Shown: positions 1-7,513 of the stretch, piece by piece
Numbering within the stretch: position 1 is the first letter of the stretch
How the letters are laid out: each line of letters begins with the position of its first letter
Origin: Deltaproteobacteria bacterium
GTDB lineage: Bacteria; Desulfobacterota; GWC2-55-46
Reading direction: 5' to 3'
NCBI GenBank assembly: GCA_016218095.1
Contig: JACREV010000227.1
Span: forward strand, 1 to 14,047
DNA: 14,047 bases
Position numbers and translations under genes: made by a program
The notes under the pieces: model-generated
What the model saw: the letters and a program-made list of their open reading frames with translations, nothing else
Databases searched by the model: none
Told to the model about the DNA's origin: nothing

Positions 1-1
1 A

Positions 2-1240
2 TCCGAGTACGAGATGGTCATAAGCGACATGAAGATGCCGGGCCCCGGCGGCATGGAGGTTTTGAGGGAGGTGAAAAAGACCTCCCCCCATGTGCCGGTC
101 CTCCTCATAACCGCGTTCGGCACCATACAGAAGGCGGTCGAAGCGGTGAAAGAAGGCGCGCTCGACTTCATCATAAAGCCTTTTGAGCTCGAAGCCCTTG
201 AAGGGGCGGTAGAGAAGGCCCTGAAGGTGGCGGGAGAGATCGGCTCATTCGAATCAAAGGGCAAGTCGATGCTCTCGAACGACCCTTCGATGAGGAAGCT
301 CGTCTCCATGGCGCTTGTCGCGGCTTCAAGCGACGCTACCGTCCTCGTCTCAGGCGAGTCCGGGACAGGCAAGGAACTCCTCGCCCGCTTCCTCCACGCG
401 AATTCCCCGAGGGCGGAGGCGCCCTTTGTCGCCGTAAACTGCGCCTCGATCCCGGAAGGGCTCCTTGAGAGCGAGCTGTTCGGACACGAGAAAGGCGCTT
501 TTACAGGGGCGGTACAGCAGAGGCAGGGCAAGTTCGAGCAGGCGAACGCCGGGACCATCCTGCTTGATGAGATAAGCGAAATGGACTTGAAGCTCCAGGC
601 GAAGTTGCTCCGGGTCATCCAGGAGAAAGAGGTCGAGAGGCTCGGGGGCAAGACCCCGATACCGCTCGACATACGCATCATAGCGACCACGAACAGGGAC
701 ATGAAGAAGGAGGTCCGGGAAGGCCGCTTCAGGGAGGACCTTCTCTATAGGCTGAACATCTTCCCGTTGACGTTGCCGCCGCTCCGGGAACGCGGGGAGG
801 ACAGGTTCTTCCTCGCCTCGCACTTCATGAAGAAGTTCAGCCTCAAGTACTCCAAGCGCATCGAGTCCATCTCGAAGGAGGCCGCCTCCTATATAGAGAG
901 GCACGAGTGGAGGGGCAACATCAGGGAACTTGAGAACACGATGGAGAGGGCGGTGCTCCTAAGCCAGGGCAAGACGCTCCTCAAGGAACACCTCGTAATG
1001 GGTGACGACGACGAAGAAGAGACTGCGATGACGGTGACAGAGCGCGAACCGGCCCCGGAGAGGGTTGTTGACGGGCGCAAAGCCAATAATATGACGCTTT
1101 GGGAGATGGAGAAGGGTCTTATATGTAAAACCCTTGACGATGTCGAGGGGAACCGGACACAGGCGGCCAAGCGTCTCGGCATCTCGGTAAGGACCTTGAG
1201 GAATAAACTCAAGGAATACGGGCAAAATCTGCCCGGGTAG
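2..1240 (+). CDS. Sigma-54-dependent response regulator, FlrC/FleR-like (5' truncated)
   Basis: NtrC-family activator that would receive phosphate from a histidine kinase and drive sigma-54 RNA polymerase; by context a flagellar class II/III regulator of the FlrC/FleR type. The frame is open to the left window edge (first codons S-E-Y-E), so the start and the first part of the receiver domain are missing. Counting from the in-frame Met at base 14: the likely phospho-acceptor Asp is residue 5 (ISDMKMP), with the conserved Thr at 33 (LLITAFG) and Lys at 55 (IIKPF). The AAA+ domain has Walker A GESGTGKE at 114-121, the sigma-54-contact loop GAFTGA at 161-166 and Walker B LLLDE-type TILLDE ending at 186. 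A Fis-type helix-turn-helix lies near 378-402 (NRTQAAKRLGISVRTLRNKL). All motifs needed for ATPase and sigma-54 contact are intact. Family assignment is very secure; the flagellar role rests on adjacency to flgB and two sigma-54 promoters. Confidence 0.95.
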   Translation, partial: SEYEMVISDMKMPGPGGMEVLREVKKTSPHVPVLLITAFGTIQKAVEAVKEGALDFIIKPFELEALEGAVEKALKVAGEIGSFESKGKSMLSNDPSMRKLVSMALVAASSDATVLVSGESGTGKELLARFLHANSPRAEAPFVAVNCASIPEGLLESELFGHEKGAFTGAVQQRQGKFEQANAGTILLDEISEMDLKLQAKLLRVIQEKEVERLGGKTPIPLDIRIIATTNRDMKKEVREGRFREDLLYRLNIFPLTLPPLRERGEDRFFLASHFMKKFSLKYSKRIESISKEAASYIERHEWRGNIRELENTMERAVLLSQGKTLLKEHLVMGDDDEEETAMTVTEREPAPERVVDGRKANNMTLWEMEKGLICKTLDDVEGNRTQAAKRLGISVRTLRNKLKEYGQNLPG

Positions 1241-1297
1241 GAAGGTATTTCCCTCTCCAGTCTCTTCAGGGCTGGTTTCTGGTCGAGAATTGCGCGA

Positions 1298-1313
1298 TGG
1301 TACGGAATTTGCA
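1298..1313 (+). promoter_or_regulatory. Sigma-54 (-24/-12) promoter upstream of flgB
   Basis: The sequence TGGTACG-N4-TTGCA matches the sigma-54 consensus TGGCACG-N4-TTGCA/T with one mismatch (T for C). The invariant GG (1299-1300) and GC (1311-1312) have the required spacing. Transcription would start about base 1324, giving a leader of roughly 29 nt before the flgB ATG. It lies in the 112-nt gap after a sigma-54 activator gene, which supports it. No start site has been mapped; this is pattern recognition. Confidence 0.85.
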
Positions 1314-1352
1314 AAATCCATACTCCAACGATGTACTTAAGGAGGAAGGACA

Positions 1353-1775
1353 ATGCCGGACGGTATCTTCGATCCCACGATAACCCTTCTCGGGAACTCC
1401 CTTGACCTAAGGGCCGCGAGGCACAAGCTTCTCTCATCCAACATAGCCAACCAGGAGACCCCCGGCTACAGGGCGGTCGACATAAAATTCGAGGAAGAGC
1501 TCCAGAAGAGGTCGGGGAAGGGCGTGGGGCAGGGGGACACTGAGGTCCTTACCCGCACAAGCCCCTTGCATCTTAGCCCGGTCTCGGGCATAGGGTCGGA
1601 GCCGAGGGTGCTCGACAGGGCGACCGAAATTGAAGGCTACGACAGGAACTCGGTGGGTATCGAGGGCGAGATGGCGAAGCTCTCCGAGAACTCTCTCATG
1701 TACACGATCTCCTCGAAGATGATAAGGAGCAAGTTCAATCTCCTCATGACGGCGATAAAAGAAGGGAGCAGGTAA
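1353..1775 (+). CDS. flgB: Flagellar basal-body rod protein FlgB
   Basis: Proximal rod subunit of the flagellar axial structure, exported through the flagellar type III system and assembled on the MS-ring/FliE junction in the periplasm. The 140-residue length is normal for FlgB. The N-terminal rod-family signature is clear at residues 28-43 (SSNIANQETPGYRAVD). The C-terminal helix (about 104-138, with SLMYTISSKMIRSKFNLL) is the usual amphipathic pairing helix of axial proteins. There is no cleavable signal peptide, as expected for a type III substrate. The ATG is preceded by a strong AAGGAGG at 1339-1345. It is the first gene of the operon driven by the sigma-54-type promoter at 1298-1313, and is followed 3 nt later by flgC. 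Confidence 0.97.
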   Translation: MPDGIFDPTITLLGNSLDLRAARHKLLSSNIANQETPGYRAVDIKFEEELQKRSGKGVGQGDTEVLTRTSPLHLSPVSGIGSEPRVLDRATEIEGYDRNSVGIEGEMAKLSENSLMYTISSKMIRSKFNLLMTAIKEGSR

Positions 1776-1778
1776 TTT

Positions 1779-2198
1779 ATGGACCTTTTTTCGGTAAGTT
1801 CCTCGGGCATGGAGGCTCAGAGGGTGAGGATGAGCATCATCGCCTCGAACCTCGCGAACGTCGAGACCACCCGGACCGCCGAGGGCGGCGCGTACAGGAG
1901 GAAGGACATAGTATTTTCCGCCGAGCAGGGCTTCGGCGCGGTCCTGCGCGGGGCAATCGACGCGCAGACGCCCGGGGTCAAGGTGGCGGGCATCATAGAG
2001 GACAATAGGCCCTTGAAGTACGCCTACGAGCCGTCGCACCCGGACGCGGATGATAAGGGTTATGTCGCGTACCCTAACATAAACGTAGCCGAGGAGATGG
2101 TCAACATGATAACGGCGTCGCGGTCTTACGAGGCGAACGTCTCGGCCTTCAAGGCGACACGCGACATGGCGATGAAAGCCCTGGACATAGGCGGATAA
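1779..2198 (+). CDS. flgC: Flagellar basal-body rod protein FlgC
   Basis: Second proximal rod subunit, placed distal to FlgB in the rod. The 139-residue length is typical. The N-terminal axial-protein motif is at about 20-31 (IIASNLANVETT). The C-terminal signature runs over about 100-135, with NINVAEEMVNMITASRSYEA followed by an amphipathic helix ending ATRDMAMKALDIGG. As in other FlgC proteins, the ANxxT motif is followed by a short variable stretch (RTAEGG) before the YRRKD strand. It starts 3 nt after the flgB stop with an A/G-rich site (AAGGGAGCAGG) overlapping the end of flgB, so the two genes are probably translated together. The flgB-flgC-fliE order is the widely conserved one. Confidence 0.97.
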   Translation: MDLFSVSSSGMEAQRVRMSIIASNLANVETTRTAEGGAYRRKDIVFSAEQGFGAVLRGAIDAQTPGVKVAGIIEDNRPLKYAYEPSHPDADDKGYVAYPNINVAEEMVNMITASRSYEANVSAFKATRDMAMKALDIGG

Positions 2199-2210
2199 AG
2201 GAGACCCATT

Positions 2211-2510
2211 ATGGTTGATTCGATAAAAGGCCCTCTGGGCGGAATGAAAGGCGCCGGGGTCAGCCTCGACGCGGGGGCCGCGGCCACGGGCGACACCTTC
2301 AGCACGGTCTTGAAGGACTCGATAGAGAAGGTCAACAAGCTCCAGACAGAGGCCGACCAGGCCATACAGGGGCTCGCCAAGGGAGACACCGGCAACATCC
2401 ACGAGACGATGATAGCCATAGAGAAGGCGAACCTCTCCTTCAACCTCATGGTACAGGTGAGGAACAAGCTGGTCGCCGCGTACGAGGAGATAATGAGGAC
2501 CCAGGTATAA
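2211..2510 (+). CDS. fliE: Flagellar hook-basal body complex protein FliE
   Basis: Small adaptor that joins the FliF MS ring to the FlgB/FlgC rod and is the first substrate exported by the flagellar secretion system. At 99 residues it has normal FliE length. The N-terminal third is Gly/Ala-rich and poorly conserved. The C-terminal two-thirds are helical and carry the family signature from about residue 62 (NIHETMIAIEKANLSFNL, then MVQVRNKLVAAYEEIMR). It follows flgC by 12 nt with a GGAG site at the gene junction, and precedes fliF by 3 nt. Identification rests on the C-terminal signature and the strictly conserved gene position. Confidence 0.95.
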   Translation: MVDSIKGPLGGMKGAGVSLDAGAAATGDTFSTVLKDSIEKVNKLQTEADQAIQGLAKGDTGNIHETMIAIEKANLSFNLMVQVRNKLVAAYEEIMRTQV

Positions 2511-2513
2511 CCG

Positions 2514-4097
2514 ATGGCTAACAAGATAAACGAGCTTATAAACAACCTCGGAAAGACCAAGGCGCTCCTGATAGGCGCCGGAGCCCTTGTCGTCTCTGCG
2601 CTCGTTGTATTCCTGCTCTTCAACAAGGGGCCGGAGTACAACGTCCTTTTCTCCCAGCTCTCGCCCGAGGACTCAGGGGCGGTCATAGAGAAGCTCAAGG
2701 AGATGAAGGTGCCTTATTCCGTAAGCGGCACTGTCATAAGCGTGCCGTCGGAAAAGGTATACGAGACGAGGATGGAGCTTGCGGGCGAGGGCCTGCCGCA
2801 GGGCGGAGGCGTCGGCTTCGAGATATTCGACAAGACCTCCTTCGGGGTGACGGACTTCGTGCAGAAGGTGAATTACAAGAGGGCCCTCCAGGGCGAGCTC
2901 GGGAGGACCATCTCCCAGATAAAGGAGGTCGAGGCGGCCAGAGTCCACCTCGCGCTCCCGGAAAAGGGCGTCTTTCTCGACGAGCAGAAGAAGGCGCGGG
3001 CTTCCATCATACTGAAGCTCAAGTCCGGGAAATCCCTCTCGCAGGGGCAGGTGAGCGCCATAGTCCACCTTGTGGCCAACAGCTTCGAGAACTTGAGGCC
3101 CGAGGACGTGGCGGTCGTCGACACCACAGGAAAGATGTGGACAAAGGGCGCGGATGAAGAAGGCGCAACGCACCTTTCCGCCTCCGAGATCGAGTACAAG
3201 CGCTCTCTTGAAAGGGACCTCGAGACGAGGGTCCAGACGATGATAGAGAAGACCGTCGGCGTGAACAAGGTCGTAGCGCGCGTATCCGCCGAGGTCGACA
3301 CAAAGAGGATAGAGAGGACCGAGGAGACGTACAACCCGGACGGGCAGGTCGTAAGGAGCGAGCACAGGAACAAGGAGAGCACGGTAGGCGGCGTGGCCGC
3401 GCTCGGGGTCCCCGGCGTGCTCTCTAACCTCCCTGAGACGGCGGAGGGCCGGGCTTCCAAGCAGACGGCGTCCCCGCGGTCCAACAGGTCTGACGAGGTC
3501 ATAAACTACGAGATAAGCAAGGTCGTAAGCCATGTCGTCGAGCCGGTGGGCTCGATCAAGAGGCTCACCGTCGCGGTCCTTGTGGACGGCAACTACGAGG
3601 CAGTTAAAGACGCCGAGGGCAAGGAAACGCGGAAGTACAACGCGAGGACGGAAGAGGAGATAGCTAAGTACACGGAGATGATAAAGGGCGCGGTAGGCTT
3701 CTCCCAGGACAGGGGGGATTCCATTTCCGTCGTATCCACCCCGTTCGAGTCCGAGATCATGGATACCGAGTTTGAGAAGCCCTCCGTAGCCCAGGTCTAC
3801 ATAATGCCGATGCTGCCGCTCATCATAAAGTACGCCTCTGTCGCGGTCATAGCCGTGTTCCTCATACTCTTCATCATAAGGCCCGTAGTAAAGCGCGCAA
3901 CTGAAGAGAAGGCGGCGCTCGAGGCGATACAGAGGTCGCTCCCGCAGGGGCTCGGCAAGGGGCTCGCCGCCGGAGCCGAGCACGCGCTGGAGGCAGGCGA
4001 GGATATGGAATCGATGACGAGGCTTAAGGACGTCGTAAAGAACAACCCGCAGCAGGTGGCGATGATATTGAAGAGCTGGATAAAGGAGAGACAATAG
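2514..4097 (+). CDS. fliF: Flagellar MS-ring protein FliF
   Basis: Forms the MS ring in the cytoplasmic membrane, the base on which rod, C ring and export gate assemble. The 527-residue length fits the family. Membrane segments are predicted at about 17-36 and 434-456, bracketing the large periplasmic region. Its first part holds the secretin/YscJ-like ring-building domains (motif VSVPSEKVYETRMELAGEGL near 77-96, then GFEIFDKTSFGVTDFVQK). The cytoplasmic tail ends with RLKDVVKNNPQQVAMILKSW, the acidic/helical FliG-binding tail seen across the family. A low-complexity Ser/Asn/Arg region near residues 310-326 probably corresponds to the beta-collar loop. The start is 3 nt after fliE with only a weak ribosome site, suggesting coupling; the stop codon abuts the fliG ATG. 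Confidence 0.97.
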   Translation: MANKINELINNLGKTKALLIGAGALVVSALVVFLLFNKGPEYNVLFSQLSPEDSGAVIEKLKEMKVPYSVSGTVISVPSEKVYETRMELAGEGLPQGGGVGFEIFDKTSFGVTDFVQKVNYKRALQGELGRTISQIKEVEAARVHLALPEKGVFLDEQKKARASIILKLKSGKSLSQGQVSAIVHLVANSFENLRPEDVAVVDTTGKMWTKGADEEGATHLSASEIEYKRSLERDLETRVQTMIEKTVGVNKVVARVSAEVDTKRIERTEETYNPDGQVVRSEHRNKESTVGGVAALGVPGVLSNLPETAEGRASKQTASPRSNRSDEVINYEISKVVSHVVEPVGSIKRLTVAVLVDGNYEAVKDAEGKETRKYNARTEEEIAKYTEMIKGAVGFSQDRGDSISVVSTPFESEIMDTEFEKPSVAQVYIMPMLPLIIKYASVAVIAVFLILFIIRPVVKRATEEKAALEAIQRSLPQGLGKGLAAGAEHALEAGEDMESMTRLKDVVKNNPQQVAMILKSWIKERQ

Positions 4098-5117
4098 ATG
4101 GCCCTTCCGAAAGACCAGTCAAGGCTCACGGGCCTCGAGAAGGCGGCGATACTCCTCATGAACCTGGGCGATGAGCTCGCGAGCGAGGTGATGAGGCATC
4201 TGACCCCGGCCGAGATGAAACTCATCGGCGGGACGATCGTCAGGAAGGAGTCGGTCTCAGTCCAGAGCGGCAGGCAGGTCCTCAGGGAGTTCAGCGACAT
4301 AATGGATAAGGGCGACGTCGCCGTCGAGGGGCTCGAGTTCGCAAAAAGCGTGCTCATGAAGTCGCTGGGCGCCGAGAAGGCCCAGTTCATCATAGACCAG
4401 ATAACGAGGGACCTTGGCGGCGGGGGAGGGATAGAGTCGTTGAAGTGGATGGACCCGGCGATAATCGCCAACATCATAAAATCCGAGCACCCGCAGATAG
4501 TCGCGCTCATACTCTCGCACCTCGACCCCGACAAGGCGGCGCAGGTGCTCCTGCACATGCCCGAGGAGAGGGTCAGGGGGGAAGTGATGCTCCGCGTCGC
4601 CAACTTGAAGAGGATACCCCAGGCCGCTGTAAAGGACCTGGAATTATTAATAAGCGAGCAGATGCTGAACGCCGACTCCGCGCAGGGCAGTTCCATCGAG
4701 GGCATAAAGGTCGCCGCCGAGATCATGAACCAGATAGAGTCCAAGGCCGAGGGCGATATCATGGATATAATCGAGAAGGCGTCCCCGGACCTCGCGGTGA
4801 AAATTCAGCAGAAGATGTTCGTCTTTACAGACCTCCTGGGCATAGACCCGAGGGGCATGCAGATGATAATAAAAGAGCTCTCCACGGACCTCTTGAGCGT
4901 CGCCTTGAAGGGCTCGGACGACGCGATGAAGGAGCAGTTTTTCAAGAACATGAGCGAGCGCGGGGCCGAGATGCTCAAGGAGGACATAGAGTCGAAGGGC
5001 CCGGTGAAGCTCTCGGACGTGGAAAAATCCCAGCAGGAGATAATAAAGATAGCGAGGAGGCTCGAGCAGGAGGGCAAGCTCATCCGGGCCGGAAGGGGCG
5101 GGGATGTCATTGTCTAG
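4098..5117 (+). CDS. fliG: Flagellar motor switch protein FliG
   Basis: Rotor protein of the C ring that contacts the stator and converts ion flow into torque, and switches rotation direction with FliM. The 339-residue protein shows the N-terminal FliF-binding domain (LTGLEKAAILLMNLG at 10-24), the middle FliM-binding domain with the EHPQ motif at 130-133 (SEHPQIVALIL), and a C-terminal torque domain. The last contains charged residues in the pattern LKGSDDAMKEQFFKNMSERG followed by KGPVKLSDVEKSQQEI, close to the well-studied FliG torque helix. A Gly-rich hinge (GGGGG near 107-111) lies before the middle domain. The ATG directly follows the fliF TAG with GGAGAGA upstream. The 3' end overlaps fliH by 14 nt. 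Confidence 0.97.
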   Translation: MALPKDQSRLTGLEKAAILLMNLGDELASEVMRHLTPAEMKLIGGTIVRKESVSVQSGRQVLREFSDIMDKGDVAVEGLEFAKSVLMKSLGAEKAQFIIDQITRDLGGGGGIESLKWMDPAIIANIIKSEHPQIVALILSHLDPDKAAQVLLHMPEERVRGEVMLRVANLKRIPQAAVKDLELLISEQMLNADSAQGSSIEGIKVAAEIMNQIESKAEGDIMDIIEKASPDLAVKIQQKMFVFTDLLGIDPRGMQMIIKELSTDLLSVALKGSDDAMKEQFFKNMSERGAEMLKEDIESKGPVKLSDVEKSQQEIIKIARRLEQEGKLIRAGRGGDVIV

Positions 5118-5736
5118 GATATACAGGGATACCGGATCGTCCGCCGAGCCGTACATACTCGAGGACCTGGGGCTCTCGCCATCGCCGTTCGAGACGGCTG
5201 AAGAGACGCTTGACGGGAAGAACGTCGGCGGCAATATAGAGGCTATCGAGCGGGAGGCCTACGAGAGGGGTTTCGCCGCAGGGGAAAGGGCCGGGTTCGA
5301 GTTCGGGAAACAGAAGGCGGAGGTCCTCTTTAACGGGATCGCGGGCCTTCTGGAGGCGCTCTCCACGTTAAAGGAGACGCTCCATAAGCCTTGCGAGGAC
5401 GAGATGGTCGAGCTCTGCGTCGCCATCTCCAGAAAGGTCCTGCAAAGGGAACTGGAGATCAAGAAGGAAGGGATAGTCGATTGCGTGAGGACCGCTCTTA
5501 AGTCGGTCGTCGCGGGCGGCGAGATAACGATAAAGGTAAACCCGAAAGACCAGGATATACTCCTGAGCCACAAGGGCGAGCTCGCCAGATACGGCGACGG
5601 GGTAAAGGGAGTGAAGGTCGAGGCCGACGAGTCGGTCTCAAGGGGCGGGTGCCTCGTGGACACGAACTTCGGGGAGATAGACGCCTCGATCGACTCGGTA
5701 ATGGCGGAGATAGAGGAGAAGCTCAAAGGTGCATGA
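5104..5736 (+). CDS. fliH: Flagellar export ATPase regulator FliH
   Basis: Peripheral stalk of the flagellar export ATPase: a FliH dimer binds the FliI N-terminus and tethers it to the C ring (FliN). The 210-residue protein has a variable N-terminus, then a short GxxxG repeat typical of FliH with glycines at 56, 60, 64 and 68 (RGFAAGERAGFEFGKQ). A helical stretch follows to about 130, then a C-terminal globular domain (about 135-210) with the family pattern ITIKVNPKDQDILL and later GGCLVDTNFGEIDASIDSV. It resembles the V/F-type ATPase E/b-delta stalk. The start is inside the last codons of fliG (14-nt overlap) with a G-rich ribosome site (GGAAGGGGCGGGG). The end overlaps fliI by 8 nt. Identity is supported by motif plus position between fliG and fliI. 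Confidence 0.93.
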   Translation: MSLSRIYRDTGSSAEPYILEDLGLSPSPFETAEETLDGKNVGGNIEAIEREAYERGFAAGERAGFEFGKQKAEVLFNGIAGLLEALSTLKETLHKPCEDEMVELCVAISRKVLQRELEIKKEGIVDCVRTALKSVVAGGEITIKVNPKDQDILLSHKGELARYGDGVKGVKVEADESVSRGGCLVDTNFGEIDASIDSVMAEIEEKLKGA

Positions 5737-7054
5737 CCAGGGGCGTATAACGCTAGGGCGCCACATAAGGGCCGTCGAGGAAGTGAACCCGATAAGGGTG
5801 AACGGCAGGATAACGAGGGTCGTCGGGCTCGTCATGGAAGGGCTCGGCCCCGGCGCGTCGGTCGGGGAGTTCTGCCACGTCTATCCCAAGGACAATTCAG
5901 CGCCTATTCAATGCGAGGTCGTCGGATTTTCGGACGACAAGATACTCCTTATGCCGCTCGGAGAGGTCAGGGGCATCGGCCCGGGAAGCAGGATAGTAGC
6001 CAAGAGGAACAGCGCGGCCGTGGGTGTGGGGCAGAAGCTCCTCGGGCGCACGCTCGACGGGCTCGGCAACCCCATAGACGGCCTCGGCCATATAGAAATA
6101 GAAAAGGAATACCCGCTCTACGCGCAACCCCCGGCGCCGCTCTTGAGAAAAAGGATAGAGAGGCCGCTGAACGTCGGCATCAAGGCGATAAACGGGCTCC
6201 TTACCGTTGGCAAGGGGCAGAGGGTCGGCATATTCGCCGGCAGCGGCGTCGGAAAGTCCGTCCTCCTCGGCATGATGGCCCGCAACACCGAGGCCGACGT
6301 AAACGTCATAGGCCTCATCGGAGAGCGCGGACGCGAGGTAAAGGAGTTCATAGAAAAGGACCTTGGTACGGAGGGGCTCAAGCGCTCTGTGCTCGTGGTA
6401 GCAACCTCGGACCAGCCGCCGCTCATAAGGATGAGGGCCTCACTCATGGCTACCGCCATAGCCGAGTACTTCAGGGACCAGGGCAAGGACGTCCTCCTCA
6501 TGATGGACTCCATCTCGAGGTTCGCGATGGCGCAAAGGGAGGTCGGGCTCGCCGTGGGCGAGCCGCCGGCTACAAAAGGGTACCCGCCGTCCGTCTTCGC
6601 CATGCTCCCGAGGCTGCTGGAGAGGGCCGGGACCTCGATGGGGAAGGGTTCTATTACCGGCTTCTATACGATACTCGCCGAGGGCGACGACGTAAACGAC
6701 CCGGTCGCCGACGCCGCGCGCGCCATACTCGACGGCCACATAGTCCTCACGAGGGAGCTTGCGGCCCAGGGCCACTACCCGGCGATAGACATACTCACTT
6801 CGATCAGCAGGGTCATGATGGACGTCGTCACCCCCGAGCACAGGAACTTCGCTTTGAAGGTCAGGTCCGTCGTGGCCACATACAAGAAGGCATACGACCT
6901 CATAAGCATCGGCGCGTACAAGGACGGCAGCGACCCGAAGGTCGACCACGCCATAAAGGTAATAGACAAGGTCAACGGATTCTTGAGGCAGGACATAAAC
7001 GAGCGCGCCGGGTTCGATAACTGCCTGCAGGCGCTCTTCGGGCTCGGGGTCTAG
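5729..7054 (+). CDS. fliI: Flagellum-specific export ATP synthase FliI
   Basis: Hexameric ATPase, related to F1 beta, that powers or primes substrate entry into the flagellar type III export gate on the cytoplasmic face. The 441-residue protein has the N-terminal beta-barrel (about 20-95), Walker A AGSGVGKS at 170-177, the probable catalytic Glu in GERGREV at residue 199, and Walker B ending at D260 (VLLMMDSISRFAMAQREVGL). It also has the export-ATPase signature GEPPATKGYPPSVF soon after. The start is GTG: it gives the standard N-terminus, and an AGGAG at 5714-5718 is well placed. The next in-frame Met would delete part of the N-terminal domain. It overlaps fliH by 8 nt and fliJ follows by 3 nt. 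Confidence 0.97.
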   Translation: MHDQGRITLGRHIRAVEEVNPIRVNGRITRVVGLVMEGLGPGASVGEFCHVYPKDNSAPIQCEVVGFSDDKILLMPLGEVRGIGPGSRIVAKRNSAAVGVGQKLLGRTLDGLGNPIDGLGHIEIEKEYPLYAQPPAPLLRKRIERPLNVGIKAINGLLTVGKGQRVGIFAGSGVGKSVLLGMMARNTEADVNVIGLIGERGREVKEFIEKDLGTEGLKRSVLVVATSDQPPLIRMRASLMATAIAEYFRDQGKDVLLMMDSISRFAMAQREVGLAVGEPPATKGYPPSVFAMLPRLLERAGTSMGKGSITGFYTILAEGDDVNDPVADAARAILDGHIVLTRELAAQGHYPAIDILTSISRVMMDVVTPEHRNFALKVRSVVATYKKAYDLISIGAYKDGSDPKVDHAIKVIDKVNGFLRQDINERAGFDNCLQALFGLGV

Positions 7055-7057
7055 GGG

Positions 7058-7513
7058 ATGAACAGGTTCGTATTCAAGCTCGAGCCGCTCTTCGAGTACA
7101 GGGAGAGGTTGAAGGAGCTCTCGCAGAAGGAGTTCGGCGAGGCATTGAGGAGGCTAGAGGAGGAGGAGACGAAACTCGCGGCCCTCAAGGGGGTCTACAG
7201 GAAATCGTCCTCCGAGATAGACGAGTTGAAGGAGAGCGGCGCGCCGTTTGACGAGATAGACCTGTATTATTCATATATCGCGGGGCTCAAAAGGCACATA
7301 GCCGGGCAGGAGAAGTGCATCATCGAGTGCAGGCGCATGCTCGAAGCAAAGAGGGGGGAGCTCCTCGAGGCCTCGAAGAAAAAGAAGGTCATCGAGATAA
7401 TGAAGGAGAAGTCCTGGCTCTCATACAACGAGAGGGCGAACAAAGAGGAGCAGAAGGCCTCTGACGACCTCACGACGAGCAGGTTCAAGAGGGGGGCGGA
7501 AGATGAGAGGTAA
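7058..7513 (+). CDS. fliJ: Flagellar export protein FliJ
   Basis: Coiled-coil stalk of the export ATPase complex (analogue of F1 gamma) that inserts in the FliI ring and contacts the FlhA cytoplasmic domain; also implicated in chaperone cycling. The 151 residues are almost wholly charged and helical, with two long heptad-like stretches (about 12-55 and 70-130) separated by a turn, and the usual FliJ opening FKLEPLFEYRERLKE. Sequence conservation in FliJ is low, so the call leans on length, helical hairpin character, N-terminal pattern and position directly after fliI. The 3' end overlaps the next gene by 11 nt. Confidence 0.9.
   Translation: MNRFVFKLEPLFEYRERLKELSQKEFGEALRRLEEEETKLAALKGVYRKSSSEIDELKESGAPFDEIDLYYSYIAGLKRHIAGQEKCIIECRRMLEAKRGELLEASKKKKVIEIMKEKSWLSYNERANKEEQKASDDLTTSRFKRGAEDER

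Noticed and set aside
1241..1260. Hairpin after the response regulator gene as a terminator
   Set aside because: Only about 4 bp can pair (GGAA with TTCC), and there is no T-tract, so termination here is not supported.
1280..1293. Second -24/-12-like sequence (TGGTCGAGAATTGC) just upstream of the flgB promoter
   Set aside because: The GG-to-GC spacing is one base short, which sigma-54 tolerates poorly, and the neighbouring element at 1298-1313 fits far better.
1434..2402. Reverse-strand open frame of 322 codons across flgB, flgC and fliE
   Set aside because: It spans three secure genes and their junctions, has no ribosome site or recognisable domain, and shows shadow-type composition.
2673..4094. 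Long reverse-strand open frame (473 codons) opposite fliF
   Set aside because: It mirrors the fliF codon structure, has a biased His/Arg/Leu/Tyr composition and no family motif, and lies entirely under a secure gene. GC-rich genes often leave such shadows.
5911..7020. Plus-strand open frame of 369 codons inside fliI
   Set aside because: It is out of frame with a fully conserved ATPase and encodes an Arg/Gly/His-rich sequence with no known motif.
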